Shown here: in pieces, positions 1-5,336 of the stretch
Layout of the letters: every line of letters starts with the position of its first letter
Position numbering within the stretch: position 1 is the stretch's first letter
DNA from: Clostridia bacterium
Lineage (GTDB): Bacteria; Bacillota; DSM-521; Neomoorellales; Neomoorellaceae
Direction of reading: 5' to 3'
Length of the DNA: 5,336 bases
Assembly (NCBI GenBank): GCA_030445875.1
Contig: JASUSX010000148.1
Location: 1 to 5,336, forward strand
Translations under genes and position numbers: made by a program
The notes under the pieces: model-generated
Told to the model about the DNA's origin: nothing
The model's input: only the letters and a program-made list of their open reading frames with translations
The model's database searches: none

Positions 1-248
1 TGACGACGGTGGAAATAAACGGCCTGGAGGATTATATAATCGGAGTAGAAGACTTGATAATTGACCGGTTAGCAGCAGCAAAATTCTGGAAGAGCCCTGC
101 CGACGCCCGGTGGGCTGCGAAACTGCTGGCGCTCCATAGAGAGGAAATAGATATGGAGTATCTCAGACAAGCCGCCGGCAAAGAACAAGTTGACGATGTT
201 TTAAAAGAGGCTATTAAACAAAGTAAAGGATATCTGAAATTAACGTGA
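1..248 (+). CDS. C-terminal fragment of a probable nucleotidyltransferase-like protein (DUF6036/AbiEii-like), 5' end outside window
   Basis: The reading frame is open from the left edge (first full codon at 3) to a TGA at 246-248, giving about 81 visible residues. A GTG at 9 could serve as a start, but the frame stays open upstream and no Shine-Dalgarno sequence precedes it, so I treat this as the tail of a longer gene. The segment GVEDLIIDRLAAAKFW, followed by a charged helical stretch with WAAKLL, then ID-EYLRQAA, looks like the C-terminal half of small nucleotidyltransferase-fold proteins (DUF6036 or AbiEii-related). In those proteins an 'EDLI..KL.A' helix follows the catalytic beta strands. 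The catalytic GS...D.D motif would lie upstream and cannot be seen, so activity is unproven. Such genes often pair with a small upstream partner in toxin-antitoxin-like units, which is family knowledge and not visible here. The gene is noticeably AT-richer than the jet genes, and it converges on jetD. Confidence 0.5.
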   Translation, partial: TTVEINGLEDYIIGVEDLIIDRLAAAKFWKSPADARWAAKLLALHREEIDMEYLRQAAGKEQVDDVLKEAIKQSKGYLKLT

Positions 249-270
249 AGTTTAAATTCTATTTCCTCCA

Positions 271-294
271 GCTTCTTGCTTTCAGCAAGGAAGC
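271..294 (+). other. Bulged stem-loop just downstream of the nucleotidyltransferase-like gene
   Basis: The left arm GCTTCTTGCT (271-280) and right arm AGCAAGGAAGC (284-294) pair into about 10 bp with one unpaired base and a TTC loop. It starts 22 nt after the TGA at 248, where a terminator would be expected. No run of T follows on the plus strand and none follows in the other direction, so it is not a classic intrinsic terminator. It could be an mRNA 3'-end stabiliser, a weak terminator, or chance. Confidence 0.35.
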
Positions 295-324
295 AGCCTG
301 TTCGACGGCCAAAGGGATGTGATG

Positions 325-351
325 AAAAATATAGAGGCGATAGCGGCCTCT
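325..351 (-). terminator. Candidate intrinsic terminator of the jet operon
   Basis: On the minus strand AGAGGC (351-346) pairs with GCCTCT (338-333) across a 7-nt loop and is followed at once by ATATTTTT (332-325). An alternative fold uses AGAGG/CCTCT plus an inner CG/CG pair with a bulged C. The stem is short (6-7 bp) but the T-tract is directly adjacent, as in factor-independent terminators. It lies about 224 nt past the jetD stop codon, and no other hairpin with a T-run is visible nearer to that stop, so it is the best termination candidate for minus-strand transcription. Confidence 0.4.
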
Positions 352-403
352 GGTTATAGCAACATTTAAGAAGGTTGGGTTCCCAGGCGGCCAATCCGCT
401 GGC

Positions 404-588
404 AGGAGGCCGTGGCGAGTGGTCTTGCTCCTGTTTATCGCAGATCGAAACGGGACGTCAATCTACCGTTATTTACTATTTTACCGGCGACCGGGAAAAC
501 CTGGGCCAAGGATTGCCCCCACGTTATCCGCGTCTTCTACCGCCACCTCCTGGCCCTGGGGCGCGGCCGCGCATTCAGTAGTTTTTAA
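404..588 (+). other. ORF-like fragment with a Shine-Dalgarno sequence, possibly a decayed gene
   Basis: AGGAGG at 404-409 is followed by two possible GTG starts. The one at 419 has ideal spacing (9 nt) and opens with VVLLLFIADRNGTSIYRY, which looks protein-like for about 20 residues and then becomes a Pro/Gly/Arg-rich tail ending past 600. The one at 412 (spacing 2 nt) opens another frame whose later part, around 481-588, reads GKTWAKDCPHVIRVFYRHLL and ends at a TAA at 586-588, overlapping the last codons of jetD on the other strand. A plausible start in one frame and a plausible end in another could mean a frameshifted remnant. I do not recognise the family, and both readings may be chance in GC-rich DNA. 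Confidence 0.15.
561..572. repeat. Perfect 12-bp palindrome GCGCGGCCGCGC
   Basis: This self-complementary GC-only sequence begins 2 nt beyond the jetD TGA (575-577 on the minus strand). As RNA it could form only a very short hairpin with a 4-nt loop, and no T-run follows, so I do not call it a terminator. In this GC-rich context it may be fortuitous. Confidence 0.3.
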
Positions 589-1864
589 AAATACCCCGGG
601 CGGTCTGGATTGAATTCATAAAGTTTACCATGGCCGGCACCAGCGTCTCCTGGTAAACGGCCAGGCCCCGGTCCAGCATGGCCGCTACCAGCCCTTTGTC
701 CCAGGGGATCGTTATACCGGCGAGGTGGCGGCGCTGCCGGTCCGTCAGGGGCACTCCCCGGGGTGCCAGGTGGTAGGCCGTCGTATCAAAAAACCAGGGG
801 TGAAAAGCGGCCCCGTAGCGTTGCTGGCAGGCCAGGCCAATGCCCAGACCATCCGGGTCGAAATCGCCGCCATAGTAAAGCTGGCAGCCGGCAGCCACCA
901 GCTGGTCCAGGAGGGTCCAGGCGGCCACGCTGGGCTGCCCCGCCGGGCAGACCAGGGCCGGCCCCCGGTCCGGGCCGGCAGCCGCCAGCAGGATGCTGAA
1001 GACCGCCGGGTTCTCTACTACGTACACCGGGCCGGGCTCCCAGGCCACCGGCCGGTTCAAGTAACGGAGCGGTAAAATAAGGGGGTTGTTACCGGCCGCC
1101 GCCAGAAGGGGGGCCAGGGGATCCCCGGCGTTAACCCTCAAGCCCGCCACCAGGACGTTGGAGGAGAGGTCGTCATCCTGGATACCTACCCGCCGCAAGA
1201 GTTCGCGCCGCTGTTCAGCGCTGCCGTCGGCATCCGGTACTTGCAGGTAAAACAGGAGGGCGTGCCAGAAAAGCCGGCCCAGGGGCCGGTCCTGGTCCAG
1301 GGCATGGGGATCGCCTGTCAGCCGGGCAGCAAAGATGGGCAAGGGTTGGCCCGGGATACCCCGGGCAATTTCCTCCAGGGCCCGGCAACAGGTGGCCAGC
1401 AGGGCGAGGGCCTCCTCCGGGTCCTCCTGGTAAAGGCCGGCCAGGGTACGGTAACCGGCAGTCTGGCTGTTCAACAGGCCGGCCAGCCACCGCCGGGAAA
1501 CTTCCTGCCCGGCCAGGGCCATGGCCCGGGCACAAAAACCCTCCCGGGCCCGCTCCCGGGCGGCATTCATTTCCGGCCGGGTGTTGATGGTTTCGTCGTA
1601 ATAAGCTTCCAGGCAGGCCGGCAGGTCAACCTGCCAGCGGCTGGCCTGCAGGACCTTTTCAATCGTGGCCAGGCTTACCTGGAGGCGGTCGTGGCCGGCC
1701 AGGTCACGGCCCAAAAAGCCCCCCAGGGTTTCCTGTTCCTCCGGGGTCAAGCCGGTCAGCTGGATGCGGCCCCCTACCCGGCCCAGGGCGACATACCTGG
1801 CGCGTACGGCGTCCCAGAAGCGCTTGAACCCCGGTTGCTGCAGGTAAGTAAGCAGATCGATCAT
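575..1864 (-). CDS. jetD: JetD-like Wadjet nuclease subunit (TIGR02679 family; DUF3323-like N-terminus, DUF2399 Toprim-like C-terminus)
   Basis: This complete 429-residue protein is the presumed DNA-cleaving subunit of a Wadjet anti-plasmid system, acting in the cytoplasm with the JetABC motor. The length suits the TIGR02679 family. The N-terminal part (about 1-130) carries the family pattern 'GRVGGRIQLTGLTPEEQETLGGFLGR'-like (positions near 28-53). The middle has TGDPHALDQ and the DDLSSNVLVAGLR stretch that I associate with this family. The C-terminal DUF2399 region shows a Toprim-like acidic constellation: VVENPAVF with E284, then YYGGDFDPDGLGIG with D334, D336 and D338. This resembles the metal-binding DxDPxG loop of topoisomerase VI A/Spo11-type Toprim folds. 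All the expected acidic residues are present, so it looks intact. The ATG start is supported by GGAGG 5 nt upstream. It lies 159 nt downstream of jetC on the same strand, so co-transcription is likely. Family membership is from recall of motifs; nuclease activity is inferred from Wadjet homologues. Confidence 0.88.
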   Translation of the reverse strand: MIDLLTYLQQPGFKRFWDAVRARYVALGRVGGRIQLTGLTPEEQETLGGFLGRDLAGHDRLQVSLATIEKVLQASRWQVDLPACLEAYYDETINTRPEMNAARERAREGFCARAMALAGQEVSRRWLAGLLNSQTAGYRTLAGLYQEDPEEALALLATCCRALEEIARGIPGQPLPIFAARLTGDPHALDQDRPLGRLFWHALLFYLQVPDADGSAEQRRELLRRVGIQDDDLSSNVLVAGLRVNAGDPLAPLLAAAGNNPLILPLRYLNRPVAWEPGPVYVVENPAVFSILLAAAGPDRGPALVCPAGQPSVAAWTLLDQLVAAGCQLYYGGDFDPDGLGIGLACQQRYGAAFHPWFFDTTAYHLAPRGVPLTDRQRRHLAGITIPWDKGLVAAMLDRGLAVYQETLVPAMVNFMNSIQTARGIFKNY

Positions 1865-1869
1865 ATAAA

Positions 1870-1874
1870 CCTCC
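1870..1874 (-). promoter_or_regulatory. Ribosome binding site of jetD
   Basis: GGAGG on the minus strand sits 5 nt (TTTAT) ahead of the ATG at 1864-1862. It fixes the jetD start and shows that jetD has its own translation initiation signal and does not depend on coupling to jetC, whose stop codon is far upstream. Confidence 0.75.
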
Positions 1875-1926
1875 AGGCAACCAATCCCCTGCTGCTATTT
1901 TTAGCTCGGAGTCCATTTTTTCATAT

Positions 1927-1936
1927 GGCGATCGCC
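1927..1936. repeat. Perfect palindrome GGCGATCGCC
   Basis: This 10-bp dyad lies between the intergenic stem-loop and the jetD ribosome binding site. It could be a binding site for a dimeric protein or a methylation target (it contains GATC and GCGATCGC), or simply chance. No second copy is evident in the window. Confidence 0.3.
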
Positions 1937-1938
1937 TT

Positions 1939-1959
1939 GCTCCTGGCCACGGCCAGAGC
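1939..1959 (-). other. Bulged stem-loop in the jetC-jetD intergenic RNA
   Basis: On the minus strand GCTCTGGCC pairs with GGCCAGGAGC, leaving one bulged G and only GT between the arms, so the apical pair probably opens to a 4-nt loop. The stem is 8-9 bp and mostly G-C. No T-run follows in the direction of jetD transcription (the next bases are AAGGCGATCGCC), so it is not an intrinsic terminator in that direction. It could stabilise or delimit the jetC mRNA or modulate jetD expression; that role is inference. Confidence 0.4.
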
Positions 1960-2023
1960 ATCTCTATACCTTCATCACGACTAACTGGATGCGATTCAAC
2001 CGGGGTAACGGGGAGCGCCGTTA

Positions 2024-5000
2024 TCAACCAGGATCGCTGTCTTTCCCGGCGGCCACCTCGGCGAGGGCTTCCTGAAGGTCAGCGCCGGTGGCGTCGCCGC
2101 TCCCCTTTTCGACCAGGTGGCGCTGGTAACCGTCCCAGCGGTAGTGAAAGAGGGTGACGCAGGTGGCGCCCCGGGGCCGGTAGAGCTCGTAGATGGCCAG
2201 GCCGGGCACCGTGGCATAGCACCCCCAGAGGACCTGGCTGGTCATCATATAGTTAAAGCCCATTTCCGTCAGGAGGCCGAACATATCCTGGAGGTTTTCC
2301 TCATCCACCCCGGCAAAGGCTTCGTCCAGGGAGATCAGCCGCGGGGCGTCGGCGCGGGCGTCGCTATAGCGGGAATAGGTGGCGGCAAAGAGGGGGATGT
2401 ACATGGCCATGGCCTTTTCGCCGCCGCTCAAGACGTTGAAGCGGCTGTCCGTCAACTCCCGCCGCGGCTGGTCGCCCTTTTCGTAATACAGGGTAAACCG
2501 GAACCACTCCCGGTAATCCAGGACCTGCTTGATCCGCTGGCGCAGGGTATCCTGGCTCTCCACCTCCTGGCGGGCCCAGTTGATGCGGGAGCGGAAGTGC
2601 TCAATGACCCGGTCAATCTGCTCATCGCGCAACAGGTGGCGGTCGAAGCGCAACAGCTTGACCAGTTCCGCCGTATCCATCTCCCGCTCGTTCTGGGCCG
2701 GGCGCGGCTCCCATTTCAAAGACAGGCGCAGGCCGCTGGATGTCTGGCGCGCCTGCATGAGCCGGTTCATCTCCCGTACCCAGCGCTCGGCGCGGTTGAT
2801 CTTCCGGCTGATGGTCTTGCCCACGTCGTGGAAGAGAATCTCCTCGTAGAGCTGGCGGTCTTTCTGGCTTAAAAGGAGCTGCTGCTCGGCCCGGGCCTGC
2901 TCCAGCTCTTTTAAGAGCAGGGCTGGGGTCAGGGGATGGTCCCGGTCGCGACGGAAGACTACCAGTAACCGCTCGCTCTCCTCGTCGCTGATTAGTTCCG
3001 GTACATAGTCAAGGAGGGCCTGGCGGGTGCTGTGAAAGGCATCCATCAGGCTGTTGGTAACCGCCTGCAGGGTGACCTTCTCCCAGCGCTCCCGGTATCG
3101 TCGCACGATTTGCTGCAGGACTCGCTCCAGCTCGGCGTCGCCGGCCGGGTCGGCCACTGCCTCCCATTCGGCCAGCAACCGGCGCTGCCACTCACCGTCC
3201 CAGTTTTGCCGGGCCACCCGGGTCGCCTCCTGGCGGCGGTCCAGTTCGGCCGTCAGGCCCTCCAAACGGGTCCGGGCTGCGGCCAGGTTTTCCCGGTGCT
3301 GCTGGTACTGCTCCGTCAGGGCTTTAAGGGTGCGACCCAACTCTTCCAGGCGGGCGGTCAACTCCTGCAGGCGCCGGTCAATTTCAGCCAGGCCCATGTC
3401 GGCCAGGATTTTCTCCACCGCGGCCACCTGGGCCTGATACTCGGCCAGGCGGGCGCGTAAACCAGTCCCTTCCTCTTCTTCCCGGGCCATCCGGGCGCGG
3501 GCTTCCTCCAGGTCCCGGGTCGCCCGCTCGATAGAGGCCTGCAAGTTCCGGCCCTGTTGCCAGGCGGCTTTTAATTCCAGGAGCAGTTCCCGGTAGCGGC
3601 GTAAAGCGGCCAGGGCTACCTCCAGGCCGGCTTCCCGGGGCGGCAGGGGGGAACCGGCCAGTAGCTGGTGCAGATCGGCCGTTACCTGCTGCTGCTCGCG
3701 GGCGATCTCCCCCAGGCGGGTGCTGCAGCTCGCCACCACAGCCGCGGCCTGCTCCAGGGCCAGGCGGGCCTTCTCCCACTGCTGCCAGGCGCAACGCAGT
3801 TCCTCCCCACCGGGGAAAGCCGCCAGTTCCTGGCGCAGGGTAGTCTCTTCTTCTTCCAGGCGCCGGAGTTCCTCCCGGCAGCGGGCCAGGGCTTCTTCTT
3901 CCTCCCGGATCAGCCCTTCCAGGCGGGCGATCGCCGCCAGGCGGGTCTGGCGCCGGGTTTCCAGGCCGATGTATTCCGCCCGGGGCTTGCCGGGGACCTG
4001 CCCGGCCAGGGGGCCCAGCTGGAAGCGGCCGGCTGCCGGGAGGACCGCCCCTCCGGTAGCATAATCCGTCTCGACGGCGATGGTCGCCAGGAAGGCGACC
4101 ACCTGGTCCTCCGTCAGGCCGCTCCCGGCCGGGGGCGTCGGGTAGAGAAAATCGGCCAGGGTTGGTCCCAGGGCCAGGGGGGCGGCTTCCAGCCAGGTTT
4201 CTTCCTCGTCATCGGCCACGCCAATCAGGCCGGCGGGACTCAGCCAGGCGTCCAGGAGCCCGGCGGCCTCCAGGGTGGCCTCCAGCCGGGCCTGGAGGGC
4301 CGGCTCCACCCCGGGCCGGAATTCGCAGGCGGCATAAAGGGGTGCCCCGCTGCCGCTGCTACGGCGTTGCCGTGCCCGCTGGCGCGCCTCCCGCGCCGGG
4401 GGCTGGGGTTCCTTCCGGGTCTGCCACTCCTTTAATTCGGCCTCTAAAGCCTCTTTTTGCGCCTGGTGTTCCTGGAGTTGCCGCTGCCACTCCACCCGGC
4501 GGGCCATCAAGGCCTCACGGGCCTGGTGGTAACTCTCCTGTACCGGCACCCGGCAGGTTTCATAGTCGACCTCCGGGTAACGGTTTAAAGCGGCCAGGAC
4601 GGCCTGCAGGGCGGTTTCCGCCAGGGGGAGGACCTGGAGTTTCCGCCGCCAGGCGAAGATGGCCTCCTGCAGGGATGCCAGGGTGGAAGTGTAAGCGGCC
4701 TCGGCCCGGTGCTCGGCCGCCTCGCAGCCGTCCCGTTCTTCCCGGGCCCGGCTTAACTCCACCTCGGCCAGGCGGCGCCGTTCCCCCAGCTGGGTCAGGC
4801 GCCGGGCGAGTCCCAGGGCCCGGCCCAGGTGCTCTTCATACCGGCGCAGGTCGGCCAGCCACGATGGCCAGGAAGGCTCGGTTACCGGCGGGCCGCTTTC
4901 CCAGGAGCCGGCATAGAGGGGATGGTAGCTGAAGGCCGCCTCATCAGCCCGGGCGGCCATCTCCGCCAGGAGTTGCTCCTGGCCGGCCCGATTCATCTCC

Positions 5001-5336
5001 AGGTCTGCTGCCAGTTTCTCCCTTTCCCTAGCCACCCGGCCGGCCCGCTCCTGCCATTCCCGGCTGCGGGCAACAGCCCGCCGGTAATCTCCCTCCAAAC
5101 GCCCGGCCTCCTGGCGCAGCCGGTTTAACTCACTCTGCTTTTGCCAGGCCTCGTGTTCGGACAGGACTTTAACCTCGGCCTGGAGCTGTTGCTGCTCTGC
5201 TTCTCCGGCCTGCAGGTCGCCGGCTACAGCGGCCATGGCCTTTTCCAGTCCGGTGATGGCCTCTTCCCCACCCCGGACCAGCTCTTCTTGCTCCTGCTGG
5301 TGCCGGCGGGCCGCCAGCAGCTCCCGGGAGGCTGTA
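2024..5336 (-). CDS. jetC: JetC-like SMC/Rad50-type ATPase of a Wadjet system (TIGR02680 family), N-terminus outside window
   Basis: The frame is open from the right edge to the TGA at 2024-2026, giving 1103 visible residues. An ATG at 5236 is internal, because 33 more coding residues of coiled coil precede it. TIGR02680 proteins are around 1350 residues, so the N-terminal ATPase half with Walker A is probably missing beyond the edge. Visible numbering: coiled coil about 1-320, rich in Glu, Arg, Gln and Leu; a compact non-coiled insert about 327-455 with LLDAWLSPAGLIG and ending near AEYIG, in the place of an SMC hinge; a second coiled coil to about 700; then the C-terminal ATPase lobe. That lobe has VLDYREWFRF, the ABC signature NVLSGGEKAM (LSGGEK at 969-974), IPLFAATYS, and Walker B with D-loop ISLDEAFAGVD (D1004, E1005). 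The expected H-loop position reads MMTSQVLWGCY, without histidine. It should form the DNA-translocating JetABC complex with JetA and JetB, and jetD follows on the same strand. Family assignment rests on motif recall. Confidence 0.9.
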   Translation of the reverse strand, partial: TASRELLAARRHQQEQEELVRGGEEAITGLEKAMAAVAGDLQAGEAEQQQLQAEVKVLSEHEAWQKQSELNRLRQEAGRLEGDYRRAVARSREWQERAGRVAREREKLAADLEMNRAGQEQLLAEMAARADEAAFSYHPLYAGSWESGPPVTEPSWPSWLADLRRYEEHLGRALGLARRLTQLGERRRLAEVELSRAREERDGCEAAEHRAEAAYTSTLASLQEAIFAWRRKLQVLPLAETALQAVLAALNRYPEVDYETCRVPVQESYHQAREALMARRVEWQRQLQEHQAQKEALEAELKEWQTRKEPQPPAREARQRARQRRSSGSGAPLYAACEFRPGVEPALQARLEATLEAAGLLDAWLSPAGLIGVADDEEETWLEAAPLALGPTLADFLYPTPPAGSGLTEDQVVAFLATIAVETDYATGGAVLPAAGRFQLGPLAGQVPGKPRAEYIGLETRRQTRLAAIARLEGLIREEEEALARCREELRRLEEEETTLRQELAAFPGGEELRCAWQQWEKARLALEQAAAVVASCSTRLGEIAREQQQVTADLHQLLAGSPLPPREAGLEVALAALRRYRELLLELKAAWQQGRNLQASIERATRDLEEARARMAREEEEGTGLRARLAEYQAQVAAVEKILADMGLAEIDRRLQELTARLEELGRTLKALTEQYQQHRENLAAARTRLEGLTAELDRRQEATRVARQNWDGEWQRRLLAEWEAVADPAGDAELERVLQQIVRRYRERWEKVTLQAVTNSLMDAFHSTRQALLDYVPELISDEESERLLVVFRRDRDHPLTPALLLKELEQARAEQQLLLSQKDRQLYEEILFHDVGKTISRKINRAERWVREMNRLMQARQTSSGLRLSLKWEPRPAQNEREMDTAELVKLLRFDRHLLRDEQIDRVIEHFRSRINWARQEVESQDTLRQRIKQVLDYREWFRFTLYYEKGDQPRRELTDSRFNVLSGGEKAMAMYIPLFAATYSRYSDARADAPRLISLDEAFAGVDEENLQDMFGLLTEMGFNYMMTSQVLWGCYATVPGLAIYELYRPRGATCVTLFHYRWDGYQRHLVEKGSGDATGADLQEALAEVAAGKDSDPG

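Larger units (their letters stand above)
249..574. other. Convergent intergenic region of 326 nt
   Basis: This stretch separates the plus-strand nucleotidyltransferase-like gene from the 3' end of minus-strand jetD. I see a bulged hairpin right after the plus gene (271-294), a hairpin with a T-run in the minus orientation (325-351), an ORF-like fragment behind a good Shine-Dalgarno sequence (404 onward), and a 12-bp palindrome (561-572). The base composition changes from AT-rich on the left to GC-rich after about 380. I found no tRNA, no CRISPR array and no insertion-sequence ends. No complete protein of recognisable family is encoded on either strand. Confidence 0.7.
1865..2023 (-). other. 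159-nt intergenic gap between jetC and jetD
   Basis: jetC ends with tandem stops TGA-TAA (2026-2021), so read-through is doubly blocked. The gap is AT-richer than its flanking genes. It contains a short inverted repeat AACGG/CCGTT (2007-2022), a bulged stem-loop (1939-1959), a perfect palindrome GGCGATCGCC (1927-1936) and the jetD ribosome binding site. I looked for a promoter on the minus strand: TATAGA is present around 1970-1960, but I found no convincing -35 box at proper spacing. A frame opening at TTG 2027 overlaps the jetC stop, but it has no Shine-Dalgarno sequence and runs into a low-quality shadow of jetD, so I do not call a gene here. Confidence 0.6.

Noticed and set aside
32..394. 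Minus-strand frame of 120 codons across the left gene and intergenic region
   Set aside because: Mostly antisense of the nucleotidyltransferase-like gene, with many Ser, Leu and Cys residues, no ribosome binding site and no recognisable motif.
420..480. Possible CRISPR-repeat-like stretch around GATCGAAACGGGACG
   Set aside because: It occurs only once, with no spaced copies anywhere in the window.
1241..1984. Plus-strand open frame of 247 codons antisense to jetD
   Set aside because: Gly/Gln/Pro-rich composition typical of the antisense of a GC-rich gene. jetD on the other strand has family motifs, a good start and a ribosome binding site.
1704..2027. Minus-strand frame starting at TTG that overlaps the jetC stop, as a possible extra gene between jetC and jetD
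   Set aside because: No Shine-Dalgarno sequence precedes it, and its second half is an out-of-frame Pro/Gly/Arg-rich reading of the jetD start region. It would overlap about 160 nt of jetD.
3600..4620. Repeated words such as AAAGCGGCCAGG at about 3603 and 4588 as possible DNA repeats
   Set aside because: They encode similar L-A-A-L-x-R-Y helical stretches in the two coiled-coil arms and reflect biased codons plus coiled-coil composition, not a dispersed repeat.
2117..4932. Several long plus-strand open frames (up to about 256 codons) antisense to jetC
   Set aside because: They are shadows of the coiled-coil coding strand, with repetitive Gly/Gln/Pro/Arg composition and no family resemblance, while jetC is unmistakable.
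5234..5236. ATG at 5236 as the start of jetC
   Set aside because: The frame is open for 33 further codons to the window edge with the same coiled-coil composition, no ribosome binding site precedes this ATG, and the protein would lack the Walker A half.

Overview
The window is dominated by two adjacent minus-strand genes that I recognise as the JetC and JetD components of a Wadjet-type plasmid-defence system, of the variety built on the TIGR02677-TIGR02680 protein set (type II, subtype from memory). Reading leftward, the first is a large SMC/Rad50-like coiled-coil ATPase. It enters at the right edge already within its first coiled coil and ends at 2024, with 1103 residues visible; its N-terminal Walker A half lies outside. 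After a 159-nt gap comes a complete 429-residue protein (1864 to 575) with a Toprim-like DUF2399 C-terminus, the presumed nuclease JetD. The JetA and JetB partners (kleisin- and KITE-like, TIGR02677 and TIGR02678) are not in the window and would be expected beyond the right edge.

The left edge holds the 3' end of a plus-strand gene (1-248) that resembles the C-terminus of small DUF6036/AbiEii-like nucleotidyltransferase proteins, often encoded in toxin-antitoxin-like pairs. It converges on the jet operon across a 326-nt intergenic region. That region contains a bulged hairpin just after the first gene, a candidate minus-strand intrinsic terminator for the jet operon (325-351), and an ORF-like fragment with a Shine-Dalgarno sequence but no clear product. 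The jetC-jetD gap is also AT-richer than the genes and carries a bulged stem-loop and a perfect 10-bp palindrome.

The jet genes are GC-rich with many CCGG/GGCC/CAGG words, while the left-edge gene and both gaps are clearly richer in A/T. GGAGG ribosome binding sites and this codon style suggest a moderately GC-rich Gram-positive such as a Moorella-like or Desulfotomaculum-like clostridial bacterium. This is a guess from style, not an identification. The expected joint function is that JetABC forms an SMC-like loop-extruding motor that recognises small circular DNA, and JetD cleaves it.
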